A stretch of 8,525 nt of DNA from SCQX01 sp035720945 (GCA_035720945.1 DASTNK010000099.1:1-8525), one strand, 5' to 3'; shown: positions 1 to 6,358, numbered from the stretch's first letter. A program made the numbers and translations. The notes: a model not told the origin generated them from the sequence alone.

Positions 1-362
1 TTCTTGTCGGCGTCGGTCTTGATGAACTTGTTGATGGGGACGATGGCGTCCTGGTCGATCAGGGTGAACATGTCGGTGGACAGTAGCACCGCCACTTGCG
101 GGGGGTTGCCGCCTTTCTGTGCCGTCAGCGCCTTGGCGACCGAATCCTGGTACGAGCCGGAATAGATCGCCTTGATCTTGATGTCGGGGTTCGCTTTTTC
201 GAATTCCGCCACCGACTTGTCGACGATCTTCGTGATGGGCCCGCCCACGGCGACCGGATAATAGAATTCGAGCTCCACCGGTTTGGCCTGGGACCACGCG
301 GGAAGCGTGCCCAGGACACCAGCCAGCCCCAGCGCCAGAGTTTTCAGAACGATGCGTCGCAT
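1..362 (-). CDS. ABC transporter periplasmic solute-binding protein, UgpB-like (partial, N-terminal part)
   Basis: This is the first ~120 residues of an extracytoplasmic binding protein; the gene continues past the left edge. The start ATG (360-362) has a strong GAGGGGG ribosome site eight bases upstream. Residues 1-24 form a signal peptide (MRR, a hydrophobic run, then AWS before Gln25), so the mature protein should be periplasmic. The mature start (VELEFYYPVAVGGPITKIVD), then FEKANPDIKIKAIYSGSYQD and a PPQVAVL stretch, is the usual N-lobe pattern of family 1 binding proteins for sugars and glycerol-3-phosphate. It begins 13 bp after the ATPase stop, and that TGA runs into the Shine-Dalgarno, so the two are probably translationally coupled. 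Substrate is inferred from the neighbours (a UgpC-like ATPase and a GpdQ-like phosphodiesterase): glycerol-3-phosphate or its diesters. A sugar or polyamine ligand is not excluded. Confidence 0.85.
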   Translation of the reverse strand, partial: MRRIVLKTLALGLAGVLGTLPAWSQAKPVELEFYYPVAVGGPITKIVDKSVAEFEKANPDIKIKAIYSGSYQDSVAKALTAQKGGNPPQVAVLLSTDMFTLIDQDAIVPINKFIKTDADK

Positions 363-375
363 AAGGTAATCCCCC

Positions 376-1431
376 TCAGTGATGGGCCGTGTCGATGGCC
401 AGGCCCGAAGCGTCAAAGAAATGCTGTGCGTGTTGCGGCCAGGCGAGTCGAATCGCCTGGCCTGGCGCGGCGCGCAGATGGCCGGCGGCGCGCAGCGTGA
501 CACCCACGCTGTCGCCCACGGAGCATACGACGATGGTGTCGGCGCCAAAATATTCGACACCCTCCACGCAAGCCTCGACCCCTCCTTCGCCGATGATGGA
601 GATGTGCTCGGGCCGGATGCCAAGCTTGCGCGCCCGGGCGCCATGCGGAGATGTCAGAGCCAGGCTGGCGCCCGCAATCCGGGCGCCGTCATCCGTCAGC
701 CCCAGCAGGTTCATGGGGGGCGTGCCGATGAAACGCGCCGCGAATTCAGTGCGCGGATAGGCATAGAGCCGATCGGGCGTGTCGTGCTGTTCGATCCGCC
801 CGCCCCGCAGCAACACCACCTGGTCGGCCATGCTCATGGCTTCAGTCTGGTCGTGCGTGACGTAGACCATGGTGATGCCCAGATTTTGTTGCAACGCGCG
901 AATCTCGCGCCGCATTTCGTGACGCAACTGAGCATCGAGATTGGAAAGCGGTTCGTCCATCAGGCAGACGGGCGCCTCGGAAATGACAGCGCGTCCCAGC
1001 GCCACACGCTGCTGCTGGCCGCCCGACAATTGAGAGGGCTTGCGGTCCAGCAACTGCGACAAACCCAGCAGGTCGGCCACATTCTTGAGGCGGCGATCGA
1101 AATCGCGCACGGGTTCCTTGCGCACCTTCAAGCCGAACAGGATGTTCTCCCGCACCGACAGATGCGGGAACAATGCATACGACTGGAACACCATGGAGAT
1201 ACGACGCTTGGCGGGCGCCAGATCGGTGACGTCGACCGGTCCGATATGAATACGCCCGGAGGTGGGCGTATCGAGCCCGGCGATCATGCGCAAGGTGGTG
1301 GATTTGCCGCAGCCCGAGGGGCCGAGCAGCACCGTGAACGACCCCGCCGGCACTTCGAAGCAGATATCGCTCACGGCCGCCTGGGCGGTTCCATATTGTT
1401 TGGAGACGTTTTCGAGCACTACGGAAGACAT
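376..1431 (-). CDS. ugpC: ABC transporter ATP-binding protein, UgpC/MalK family
   Basis: This 351-residue ATPase powers a binding-protein-dependent importer at the inner face of the cytoplasmic membrane. All nucleotide-binding motifs are intact: Walker A GPSGCGKST (37-45), Q-loop Gln83, signature LSGGQ (135-139), Walker B VCLMDEP (155-161, catalytic Glu160) and switch His193. The stretch FIGTPPMNLL after the ATPase domain, followed by a TOBE-like regulatory domain containing KLGIRPEHISI, is typical of UgpC/MalK-class proteins. The PPMN motif fits the glycerol-3-phosphate branch. I chose the ATG at 1431 because the protein then begins directly with the conserved SSVVLENVSKQYG strand and starts 22 bp after the phosphodiesterase stop. 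An ATG at 1473 and the most upstream start at 1512 would overlap the preceding gene and add residues without family resemblance. The ribosome site is weak. Gene symbol is by similarity only. Confidence 0.87.
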   Translation of the reverse strand: MSSVVLENVSKQYGTAQAAVSDICFEVPAGSFTVLLGPSGCGKSTTLRMIAGLDTPTSGRIHIGPVDVTDLAPAKRRISMVFQSYALFPHLSVRENILFGLKVRKEPVRDFDRRLKNVADLLGLSQLLDRKPSQLSGGQQQRVALGRAVISEAPVCLMDEPLSNLDAQLRHEMRREIRALQQNLGITMVYVTHDQTEAMSMADQVVLLRGGRIEQHDTPDRLYAYPRTEFAARFIGTPPMNLLGLTDDGARIAGASLALTSPHGARARKLGIRPEHISIIGEGGVEACVEGVEYFGADTIVVCSVGDSVGVTLRAAGHLRAAPGQAIRLAWPQHAQHFFDASGLAIDTAHH

Positions 1432-1453
1432 GGCATCAATCAGAATGGAAGTG

Positions 1454-2242
1454 TCATTCGTAATACGGGCCATCGTAACGCCCGATGACGGCATGATGGG
1501 TGACGGTGGCACCGGCGCGAACCCAGTGCAACTGATAGCCCGGCGGTTCGAAGTAAGCCGCCAACCGCCCCGGATCGGTGAGATCGAGTTCGACCTGGTG
1601 GGCCGTGCCGGGGCAGGCGCAGGCCACCGTATTTCCGACCCGGCAGACGATGGTGCGATGCAAATGCCCGCACAGCACGCGCTCTATGTTGGCGTGTTGT
1701 CCGATGATGCGGGTGAATTCGTCGCGCCCCTCCAGCAATCCGATGGCGTCCATTTGCCGCATGCCTGTTTCAAACGGCGGGTGGTGCATGATCACTACGG
1801 TGGGCCGACCGGGCTGCTCGGCCAGGCGATCAGACAGCCACTTCAGGCGCGCCGGGCACAACGCGCCGTGCGGGCGTTCCGGCACGGTGGTGTCGAGCGC
1901 CACGATACGAACCGGCCACGAGTCGTCAACGTACTGGATGAAGTCGCCACCGGAGCGCAAATAAGCCAATTCCGGGAAGGCGTCGCGCAGCCGCGCGGGG
2001 CTGTCATGATTGCCGGGAATGAGCAGATACGGGATCTCGAGCTCGCCAATGGCGGCGCGCAGGATGTCGTATTCGGCGGTGCGGCCATGATCGGTCAGAT
2101 CGCCCGTCATGACGACCAGGTCGGGGCGCGGATCGAACTGATTCAGGGCGTCGATGGCGCGGCGCAGATGGTCCGACGCCAAGACGCCATCCAATCCCGG
2201 TTGCTCCTGCACGTGCAGGTCACTGATCTGGGCAATCAACAC
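1454..2242 (-). CDS. GpdQ-like metallophosphoesterase (probable glycerophosphodiesterase)
   Basis: This 262-residue cytoplasmic protein belongs to the calcineurin-like binuclear metallophosphoesterases. The metal-binding motifs appear in the expected order: D-x-H (Asp8, His10), GDLTDHG (Asp48), GNHD (Asn78, His79), HHPP (His153-His154) and GHLH (His193, His195). Resemblance to Enterobacter GpdQ goes beyond these ligands: the start LIAQISD, a GR-x-x-EY segment, LIPGNHD, HHPP followed by QMD-x-I, and PGTxHQV near the C terminus. GpdQ hydrolyses glycerophosphodiesters, releasing glycerol-3-phosphate. CpdA-type cAMP phosphodiesterases share the fold and are the main alternative. The start is taken as GTG at 2240-2242, preceded by AGGA at 2249-2252 with six-base spacing; a TTG six codons upstream is possible. 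It is the first gene of the leftward operon with a Ugp-type transporter, where E. coli has the structurally unrelated UgpQ. Confidence 0.85.
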   Translation of the reverse strand: MLIAQISDLHVQEQPGLDGVLASDHLRRAIDALNQFDPRPDLVVMTGDLTDHGRTAEYDILRAAIGELEIPYLLIPGNHDSPARLRDAFPELAYLRSGGDFIQYVDDSWPVRIVALDTTVPERPHGALCPARLKWLSDRLAEQPGRPTVVIMHHPPFETGMRQMDAIGLLEGRDEFTRIIGQHANIERVLCGHLHRTIVCRVGNTVACACPGTAHQVELDLTDPGRLAAYFEPPGYQLHWVRAGATVTHHAVIGRYDGPYYE

Positions 2243-2432
2243 TTGAGATCCTGTGAACAAGTATTTGAAAACGATTTCATTCTACCTGCGAACCATGACG
2301 GGATTATTGCAGTGATTACCCTAATCGACGGCGCATTTTCGTGGCGTTTTTCTCCGTGATATGAGACGCTATCGCTGTACGGACGGTCTACCATGCCGGC
2401 ACGCCAGGAAGCTGTCGCATGGGGGGCATCAA
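2243..2432. promoter_or_regulatory. Divergent intergenic control region
   Basis: These 190 bp separate the leftward phosphodiesterase/transporter operon from the rightward repeat-protein gene, so promoters for both should lie here. The region is more AT-rich than its surroundings at about 2260-2360. A TAGAAT -10-like hexamer is present on the minus strand at about 2279-2284, but without a convincing -35 partner. No clear terminator, palindromic operator or consensus promoter was found on the plus strand. Confidence 0.45.
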
Positions 2433-2996
2433 ATGAACATCCAACTATCAGTTGACGGGGTCGTCACCGACATCCCGGGGCATGTCGTCAGCCGTCTGGC
2501 GCTGTGCCTGGACGGCACCGCCCCATCCCAACGCAAGGCTCTCATTCTTCTGGCCCACCACGGCGACTATGAAGTCCGCGCCGCCGTGGCCAGCAAACCG
2601 GGACTCTCCAAGGAATGCTACCTGCGATTGGCCAATGACGCCTCCGTGGACGTCCTGTCCAGCCTGCTACGCAATCCATCCTTCCACTGCTATGCGCTGA
2701 TGGGCGCCTACCAGAAGATCGTGGAGCGCGATCCGCGCCTGCGACATGAACTGAGCATGTGCCTGGACATGGTCAAAGCCGAGCTGTGCCTGGAACTGGG
2801 ACGATGGCTGATTTCGCTCGATGACTACAAAGTGCGCTGGGCCATGGCGAATTCGATCCGCACCCCTGCCGCGTTGTTACGCCTGTTGGCCGACGACGAA
2901 ACGCCATGCGTCGCCGAAACAGCCAGGCACCGACTCGCGGGCATCGAAGGCCGGCCGATCACGACACCAACACAGAGCCTTCGATCAGAGTGGTGA
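2433..2996 (+). CDS. HEAT/LRV-like helical repeat protein, function unknown
   Basis: A 187-residue protein without signal peptide or membrane segment, so probably cytoplasmic. It shows degenerate helical repeats of roughly 24 residues resembling leucine-rich-repeat-variant (LRV) or HEAT units: one around 37-61 (LLAHHGDYEVRAAVASKPGL), one around 62-86 (RLANDASVDVLSSLLRNPS), and two in the C-terminal part, 126-150 (DDYKVRWAMANSIRTP) and 150-169 (LLADDETPCVAETARHRL). The VRxxVAxxP pattern is the family hallmark; such arrays usually bind proteins. Residues 87-125 are a less repetitive helical spacer. I prefer the ATG at 2433 because it follows GGGGGG (2421-2426) with six-base spacing; an upstream start at 2361 would add 24 residues rich in Cys and Arg that do not look coding. 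It is monocistronic and convergent with the amino-acid transporter operon. No catalytic motif is visible and the role is unknown. Confidence 0.75.
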   Translation: MNIQLSVDGVVTDIPGHVVSRLALCLDGTAPSQRKALILLAHHGDYEVRAAVASKPGLSKECYLRLANDASVDVLSSLLRNPSFHCYALMGAYQKIVERDPRLRHELSMCLDMVKAELCLELGRWLISLDDYKVRWAMANSIRTPAALLRLLADDETPCVAETARHRLAGIEGRPITTPTQSLRSEW

Positions 2997-3014
2997 AAAG
3001 CCGATACCCGATAC

Positions 3015-3797
3015 TTACTTCAGGCTGCCTGACAAAAACTGTGCCAGACGCGGGCTGCGCGGCGCCCCCAACACATCGGCGGGGGTCCCCTCTTCCTCCA
3101 CGCGCCCCTGGTGCAGGAACATGACGCGATTGGACACGTTGCGCGCGAAACCCATTTCGTGTGTGACCACGATCATGGTGCGCCCTTCTTCGGCCAGCGT
3201 CTGCATCACCTTGAGCACCTCTCCCACCAGTTCTGGGTCCAGCGCTGAGGTGGGTTCGTCGAAAAGCATCACTTCGGGCTCGAGCGCCAGCGCGCGCGCA
3301 ATCGCCACACGCTGTTGCTGGCCGCCGGAAAGGTGTGCCGGGTATTTCCCGGCGACTGTCGGCGCCAACCCGACTTTACTCAGGTAGTGCTCCGCGCGCT
3401 CGACCGCGGCCTTGTGATCCAACCCCAGGACATTCACGGGGGCGGCCGTGACATTGTCCAGCGCGGTCATGTGCGACCACAGGTTGAAATGCTGGAACAC
3501 CATGGACACTCGCGTGCGCAAACGCTGCAATTGCTGCTTGTCAATCGCGGCCAACTGTCCCCGGCGGTCGCGACGGGTGCGAACCTCTTCGCCCAGAATC
3601 ACCACGCGCCCTTCGTCCGGGGTCTCCAGGAAATTGATGCAGCGAAGAAACGTGCTCTTGCCCGACCCGCTGGAACCGATGATGCTGATCACATCGCCCC
3701 GATGAGCCGTCAGGGACAGGCCCTTGAGCACCTCGTTCTCGCCGAAGCGCTTGTGGATGCCCTCGGCCCGAAGCTTTTCCGTGGTGTCGCCGCTCAT
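3015..3797 (-). CDS. hisP: Polar amino-acid ABC transporter ATP-binding protein (HisP family)
   Basis: This 260-residue ATPase drives the amino-acid importer encoded just upstream. Motifs are complete: Walker A GSSGSGKST (41-49), Q-loop Gln102 in VFQHFNLW, signature LSGGQ (156-160), Walker B VMLFDEP (176-182, Glu181) and switch His213 in VTHEMGFAR. FQHFNLWSHMTALDN and DEPTSALDPELVGEVL are characteristic of the HisP/GlnQ class, and the insert between residues 70 and 90 (EEVRTRRDRRGQLAAIDKQQ) is typical of HisP, which is also about 257 residues long. I chose the ATG at 3797 because AGAGGGG (3804-3810) lies six bases upstream; an ATG twelve codons further upstream lacks this. It is the last gene of the leftward operon, 85 bp after the HisM-like gene. 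Specificity for basic amino acids or histidine is inferred from the binding protein. Confidence 0.9.
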   Translation of the reverse strand: MSGDTTEKLRAEGIHKRFGENEVLKGLSLTAHRGDVISIIGSSGSGKSTFLRCINFLETPDEGRVVILGEEVRTRRDRRGQLAAIDKQQLQRLRTRVSMVFQHFNLWSHMTALDNVTAAPVNVLGLDHKAAVERAEHYLSKVGLAPTVAGKYPAHLSGGQQQRVAIARALALEPEVMLFDEPTSALDPELVGEVLKVMQTLAEEGRTMIVVTHEMGFARNVSNRVMFLHQGRVEEEGTPADVLGAPRSPRLAQFLSGSLK

Positions 3798-3882
3798 CGC
3801 GCGCCCCTCTTGATGGCGTGGCCACCGGGCCATCGCCCATTGCGGCCGGGCACCGTTTTTGCCGTCATGTCGTGGATCCTGT

Positions 3883-4623
3883 TCAATTGCGCGCGCCTAA
3901 GGCCCGTGCCAGCGACTGGGGTTTCAGGAACGCCAGCCAGCGCCGTTCAAGCAGCCGGAAACCCGCCACCAGCGCCATGGCCATGATGGCATAGAACACG
4001 GCCGCGATGCCGAAAGCCGAAAACGAGGCGAACGTGGCGCTGTTGACGTCGCGCGCGACTTTCAACAACTCCGGCACGGTGGCCGTGAACGCGATGGACG
4101 TACTGTGCAGCACCAGTATGACTTCGTTGCTGTAGTAGGGCAGCGCGCGCCGCAGGGCCGACGGCAGGATGAGCCGGGTGTATAGCGTGGCGCGCGAGAA
4201 TCCGAACGCGCGCGCCGCCTCGATCTCGCCCGCCGGGATCGACCGGATGGCGCCGGCCAGGACTTCCGTCAGGTAGGCGCAGGTGTTGATGCTGAACGCC
4301 ACGATCACGCAATTGAACCCGCTGCGGAAGAACTCCGCCAGCATCGGCGTGTGGCGCACGACATTCAGGCTGAAGAAACCGGTGTAGACGATCAGCAGCT
4401 GCACATAGAGCGGTGTGCCGCGGAACACGAACGTGTAGAGCTGCACGGGGCGGCTGAGGTACTTGTTGGACGAGGCCCGCATGACGGACAACGGCACCGA
4501 CATGGCGAACGCGATGGCCATTGTCAGCACCAGCAGCCACAGCGTCATGGCCGCGCCCGACAAGTGCCCGGGATCGCCGGCACCCAGGTACTGCTGCCAA
4601 TATTGCCGGAAGACGTCGATCAA
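3883..4623 (-). CDS. hisM: Polar amino-acid ABC transporter permease (HisM family)
   Basis: A 246-residue inner-membrane permease, one half of the translocation pore. About five hydrophobic segments are visible, at roughly 24-47, 63-84, 104-124, 165-188 and 203-223. Between the third and fourth lies the EAA-type cytoplasmic loop that contacts the ATPase (AGEIEAARAFGFSRATLYTRLILP, 131-154; split here only for naming, key residues Glu135, Ala136, Gly141). FRGTPLYVQLLIVY at 67-80 is strongly HisM-like. The gene begins with TTG at 4621-4623, overlapping the TGA of the preceding permease gene as TTGA. A GAGG ribosome site lies inside the end of that gene, which implies translational coupling. The next Met (residue 26) would remove part of the first membrane segment. 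It pairs with the HisQ-like subunit. Confidence 0.9.
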   Translation of the reverse strand: MIDVFRQYWQQYLGAGDPGHLSGAAMTLWLLVLTMAIAFAMSVPLSVMRASSNKYLSRPVQLYTFVFRGTPLYVQLLIVYTGFFSLNVVRHTPMLAEFFRSGFNCVIVAFSINTCAYLTEVLAGAIRSIPAGEIEAARAFGFSRATLYTRLILPSALRRALPYYSNEVILVLHSTSIAFTATVPELLKVARDVNSATFASFSAFGIAAVFYAIMAMALVAGFRLLERRWLAFLKPQSLARALGARN

Positions 4624-5306
4624 AGCAGCGCCTCTTTCACGCCCGCGTTGAACCGCTTGCCCACATATGACAGCACGATCAGCGTGGCGCAGGTGAACGC
4701 CAGGTAGATGAGCCCCGCCAGCACGTTGAAATAGAACAGATGCTGGCTCGAGCGCCCGACCTGCTGCGTGATACCGATGATGTCGACCAGGCCCAGTATG
4801 GACACCAGCGCCGTCGATTTGATGACCACCTGCACGTTGTTGGAATACCCAGGCAGCGCGAACCGGATCATCTGCGGCAGTGTGATGAGGCGGAACACCT
4901 GCCAGTTGCTCATGCCAGTGGAAAACCCGGCTTCGACCTCGCCACGGGGCACCGACTCGAACGCGCCCCGGAAGGTTTCCGTCATGTAGGCGCCATAGAT
5001 GAACGCCAGCGTGATGACCCCCGCGCCGAACGCGTTGATTTCGATTTGAGCCACTCCGAGCAACGCGCAGAGCCAGTTGACCAGGATCTGGAAGTTATAA
5101 AACACCAACAGCATGATCACCAGATCGGGCACACTGCGGATGGCTGTGGTGTAGATGACCGCCAGCCCCCGCAGCACGCGGCTTTCGGAAGTCTTGCACA
5201 ACGCGCCCACAACGCCCAGCAATGTGGAGAACAGCACCGACAGCACCGTCAGCGCGAGCGTCATCAACGTGCCCTGCAGGACAAGCGCCCCATAACCGTA
5301 AAACAT
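4620..5306 (-). CDS. hisQ: Polar amino-acid ABC transporter permease (HisQ family)
   Basis: A 228-residue inner-membrane permease that should form the heterodimeric channel with the HisM-like subunit. Hydrophobic segments lie at about 7-35, 48-82, 92-107, 160-180 and 193-214. The EAA loop is clear at 107-144, with TETFRGAFESVPRGEVEAG and the key ExEAG at 123-127, ending in ITLPQMIRFALPGYSN. IRSVPDLVIMLLVFYN at 56-71 is close to enteric HisQ, and the length matches (E. coli HisQ is 228 residues). The start ATG at 5304-5306 begins MFYGYG, as expected for the family, although its ribosome site is weak. It lies 45 bp after the binding-protein stop, and that gap contains a strong hairpin. The last bases overlap the next permease gene. 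Confidence 0.9.
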   Translation of the reverse strand: MFYGYGALVLQGTLMTLALTVLSVLFSTLLGVVGALCKTSESRVLRGLAVIYTTAIRSVPDLVIMLLVFYNFQILVNWLCALLGVAQIEINAFGAGVITLAFIYGAYMTETFRGAFESVPRGEVEAGFSTGMSNWQVFRLITLPQMIRFALPGYSNNVQVVIKSTALVSILGLVDIIGITQQVGRSSQHLFYFNVLAGLIYLAFTCATLIVLSYVGKRFNAGVKEALL

Positions 5307-5323
5307 GTAGATCGCCCGGAATG

Positions 5324-5342
5324 GGCGGCGCCAGGCGCCGCC
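5324..5342 (-). repeat. Perfect GC inverted repeat (intercistronic hairpin) between binding-protein and permease genes
   Basis: Two 9-bp arms, GGCGGCGCC and GGCGCCGCC, are exact reverse complements around one central base. In RNA this folds as 8 bp closing a three-base loop. It sits just after the stop codon of the binding-protein gene and 18 bp before the permease start. No U-rich tract follows, so it is more likely a 3' mRNA-stabilising or partial-attenuation element than a full terminator. Such elements commonly raise binding protein over permease levels in these operons. Confidence 0.7.
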
Positions 5343-5351
5343 TTTGCCCCG

Positions 5352-6131
5352 TTATTCGCCTTTGGGGGCAACCAGCCCGTATTTCGCGTAATGAGACAGA
5401 ATCTTCTGGTAGGTACCATCCTTTTTCATGGCGGCGATGGCACCGTCGATTTCGTTCTTGAGCTTGGTGTCGCCCAGACGCATGCCGATGCCGACCCCAT
5501 GGCCAAAGACGATGGGGTCATCCACCGCGGTGCCTGTGAGGTGGAAGTTCTTGCCCGCCGCGGTATCGAAGAACGATTGCGCTGCGGCGCTGTCCTGCAG
5601 CGTGGCGTCGATGCGTCCCAGTGCCAAGTCCTGCTTGGCCAGATCGTCATTCTGGTAGGACACCAGGTTCACGCCTTTGCCCTTCCAGTGCTTGTTGGCA
5701 TAGGCGGCCTGGGTCGTACCCTGAACGATGCCGACCGTCTTGCCCTTGAGCGAGGCAACGGTGGTGTCGAGCGTGACGCCCTTGGGCACCATCATGCGCG
5801 ACGGGCTGGAATACAGCGGGGTGGAGAACAGGACCTGTTTCTTACGTTGCTCGGTGATGGTCATGCCCGACAGGATGCCATCGACCTTCTTGGCCTTGAG
5901 TGCCGGAATGGCGCCATCGAAGTTGATCTTGGTCCACGAGCAGGTGGCGTGCAGGTGCTGGCAGATGGCGTCACCGATCTCGATGTCTATGCCCACCATC
6001 TTGCCTTGGGCGTTGACGGATTCGTAGGGCGCGAACGTGGGGTCGACCCCGTAACGGATGACAGGACCGCTCTGGGCGGATGCCGCGAAGGCACAGGCGG
6101 ACAGCAGCGCGGCCACGAGGATTTTCGTCAT
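5352..6131 (-). CDS. hisJ: Periplasmic amino-acid-binding protein (HisJ/LAO family)
   Basis: A 259-residue secreted binding protein that captures substrate for the HisQMP-type transporter. Residues 1-19 are a signal peptide (MTK, hydrophobic core, A-S-A before Gln20). There is no lipobox at the cleavage site, although Cys13 lies inside the signal. The mature part follows HisJ/LAO closely: GVDPTFAPYES (28-38), VGIDIEIG (46-53), LSGMTITEQRKK (87-98, ligand-contacting Ser/Thr and Arg96), GIVQGTTQ (134-141), GRIDATLQD (172-180, Asp180) and MKKDGTYQKI (235-244). Cys57 and Cys64 keep the seven-residue spacing of the HisJ disulphide. The start ATG at 6129-6131 has GGAG at 6137-6140 with five-base spacing; the open frame continues upstream to 6287 but that part is regulatory DNA. 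It is the first gene of the operon. The ligand is probably histidine, a basic amino acid or a derivative. Confidence 0.9.
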   Translation of the reverse strand: MTKILVAALLSACAFAASAQSGPVIRYGVDPTFAPYESVNAQGKMVGIDIEIGDAICQHLHATCSWTKINFDGAIPALKAKKVDGILSGMTITEQRKKQVLFSTPLYSSPSRMMVPKGVTLDTTVASLKGKTVGIVQGTTQAAYANKHWKGKGVNLVSYQNDDLAKQDLALGRIDATLQDSAAAQSFFDTAAGKNFHLTGTAVDDPIVFGHGVGIGMRLGDTKLKNEIDGAIAAMKKDGTYQKILSHYAKYGLVAPKGE

Positions 6132-6188
6132 GATGGCTCCGGAAGAATTCTGACGACGATGAAGGGAAAAGCGCAACACCGCACGGCG

Positions 6189-6260
6189 TTGCGGAAACTG
6201 GAATATACCGTATTGCGAAAACCGGAACATGCGACATCGCGATAACCAGAATGGTAAGTC
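6189..6260 (+). repeat. Three direct repeats with exact 24-bp period upstream of the binding-protein gene
   Basis: The 15-bp cores are TTGCGGAAACTGGAA (6189-6203), TTGCGAAAACCGGAA (6213-6227) and TCGCGATAACCAGAA (6237-6251). Core identity is 13/15, 12/15 and 10/15 between pairs 1-2, 2-3 and 1-3. Repeats 1 and 2 match at 17 of 24 bases over the full unit. The nine-base spacers are otherwise much less conserved than the cores, as expected of protein-binding sites. Each core is also a loose palindrome (TTsCG, five bases, CGsAA in copy 2). Probably tandem operators; the binding protein is unknown. Confidence 0.65.
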
Positions 6261-6267
6261 ATTGAAA

Positions 6268-6277
6268 TGTATATACA
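6268..6277. promoter_or_regulatory. Perfect palindrome TGTATATACA, candidate GntR/HutC-type operator
   Basis: Ten bases, fully self-complementary, lying in the AT-rich centre of the divergent region and overlapping weak -35-like hexamers on both strands. The form TGTA-N2-TACA is the motif reported for HutC, the GntR-family repressor of histidine utilisation in Pseudomonas. That is suggestive beside a histidine-type transporter. No regulator gene is in the window. Identification rests on motif shape alone. Confidence 0.45.
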
Positions 6278-6332
6278 ATTCGGACATTCCCGGATACGAT
6301 TAGAATTCAGAGTGCCACTGCTCATTCTCTTC

Positions 6333-6358
6333 GCCCGGACAGGCAGTGCCGTCCGGGC
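6333..6358 (+). repeat. Strong leader hairpin before the DUF2817 hydrolase gene
   Basis: Arms GCCCGGAC (6333-6340) and GTCCGGGC (6351-6358) are perfect 8-bp complements, and the interior adds GGC/GCC pairing (6342-6344 with 6348-6350) after a single bulged A, leaving an AGT loop. It ends 26 bp before the chosen ATG. No U-run follows on either strand, so it is not a standard intrinsic terminator. An alternative GTG start at 6346 would lie inside the hairpin. Confidence 0.6.

Noticed and set aside
379..1488. Long plus-strand open frame (369 codons) opposite the UgpC-like gene
   Set aside because: Its translation has no recognisable domain and is rich in His, Arg and Gln, as expected for the antisense of a GC-rich gene. 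The minus-strand protein has a full set of ABC motifs.
1432..1512. Extended N terminus of the UgpC-like ATPase overlapping the esterase gene
   Set aside because: The extra 27 residues have no counterpart in the family, and the conserved first strand starts right after the ATG at 1431.
2284..2301. Possible Pho box (CCGTCAT on the minus strand) upstream of the phosphodiesterase/transporter operon
   Set aside because: Only one half-site resembles CTGTCAT; the second half, four bases on, does not match, and spacing to the TAGAAT box is wrong. Phosphate control remains biologically plausible but is not shown.
1262..2359. Plus-strand open frame of 365 codons opposite the phosphodiesterase
   Set aside because: Antisense shadow: it spans the ATPase start, the whole esterase and its promoter without any family motif.
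2997..3014. Bidirectional terminator between the convergent repeat-protein and HisP-like genes
   Set aside because: Only 18 bp separate the stops. The nearby short inverted repeat (3020-3032) has a 6-bp arm and no T-tract on either side.
3798..3833. Upstream ATG giving a HisP-like protein 12 residues longer
   Set aside because: The added residues are not family-like, and the AGAGGGG ribosome site positions the ATG at 3797.
4740..6245. Plus-strand open frame of 501 codons opposite the hisQ and hisJ genes
   Set aside because: The complementary strand encodes two clear transporter proteins. This frame is low-complexity His/Arg/Asp/Gly-rich and ends within the regulatory repeats.
6132..6287. 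In-frame N-terminal extension of the HisJ-like protein, in which the 24-bp repeats read as an eight-residue peptide repeat
   Set aside because: A signal peptide and a good ribosome site begin at 6131, and the extension would bury the signal peptide. The in-frame period probably arises only because 24 is divisible by three.
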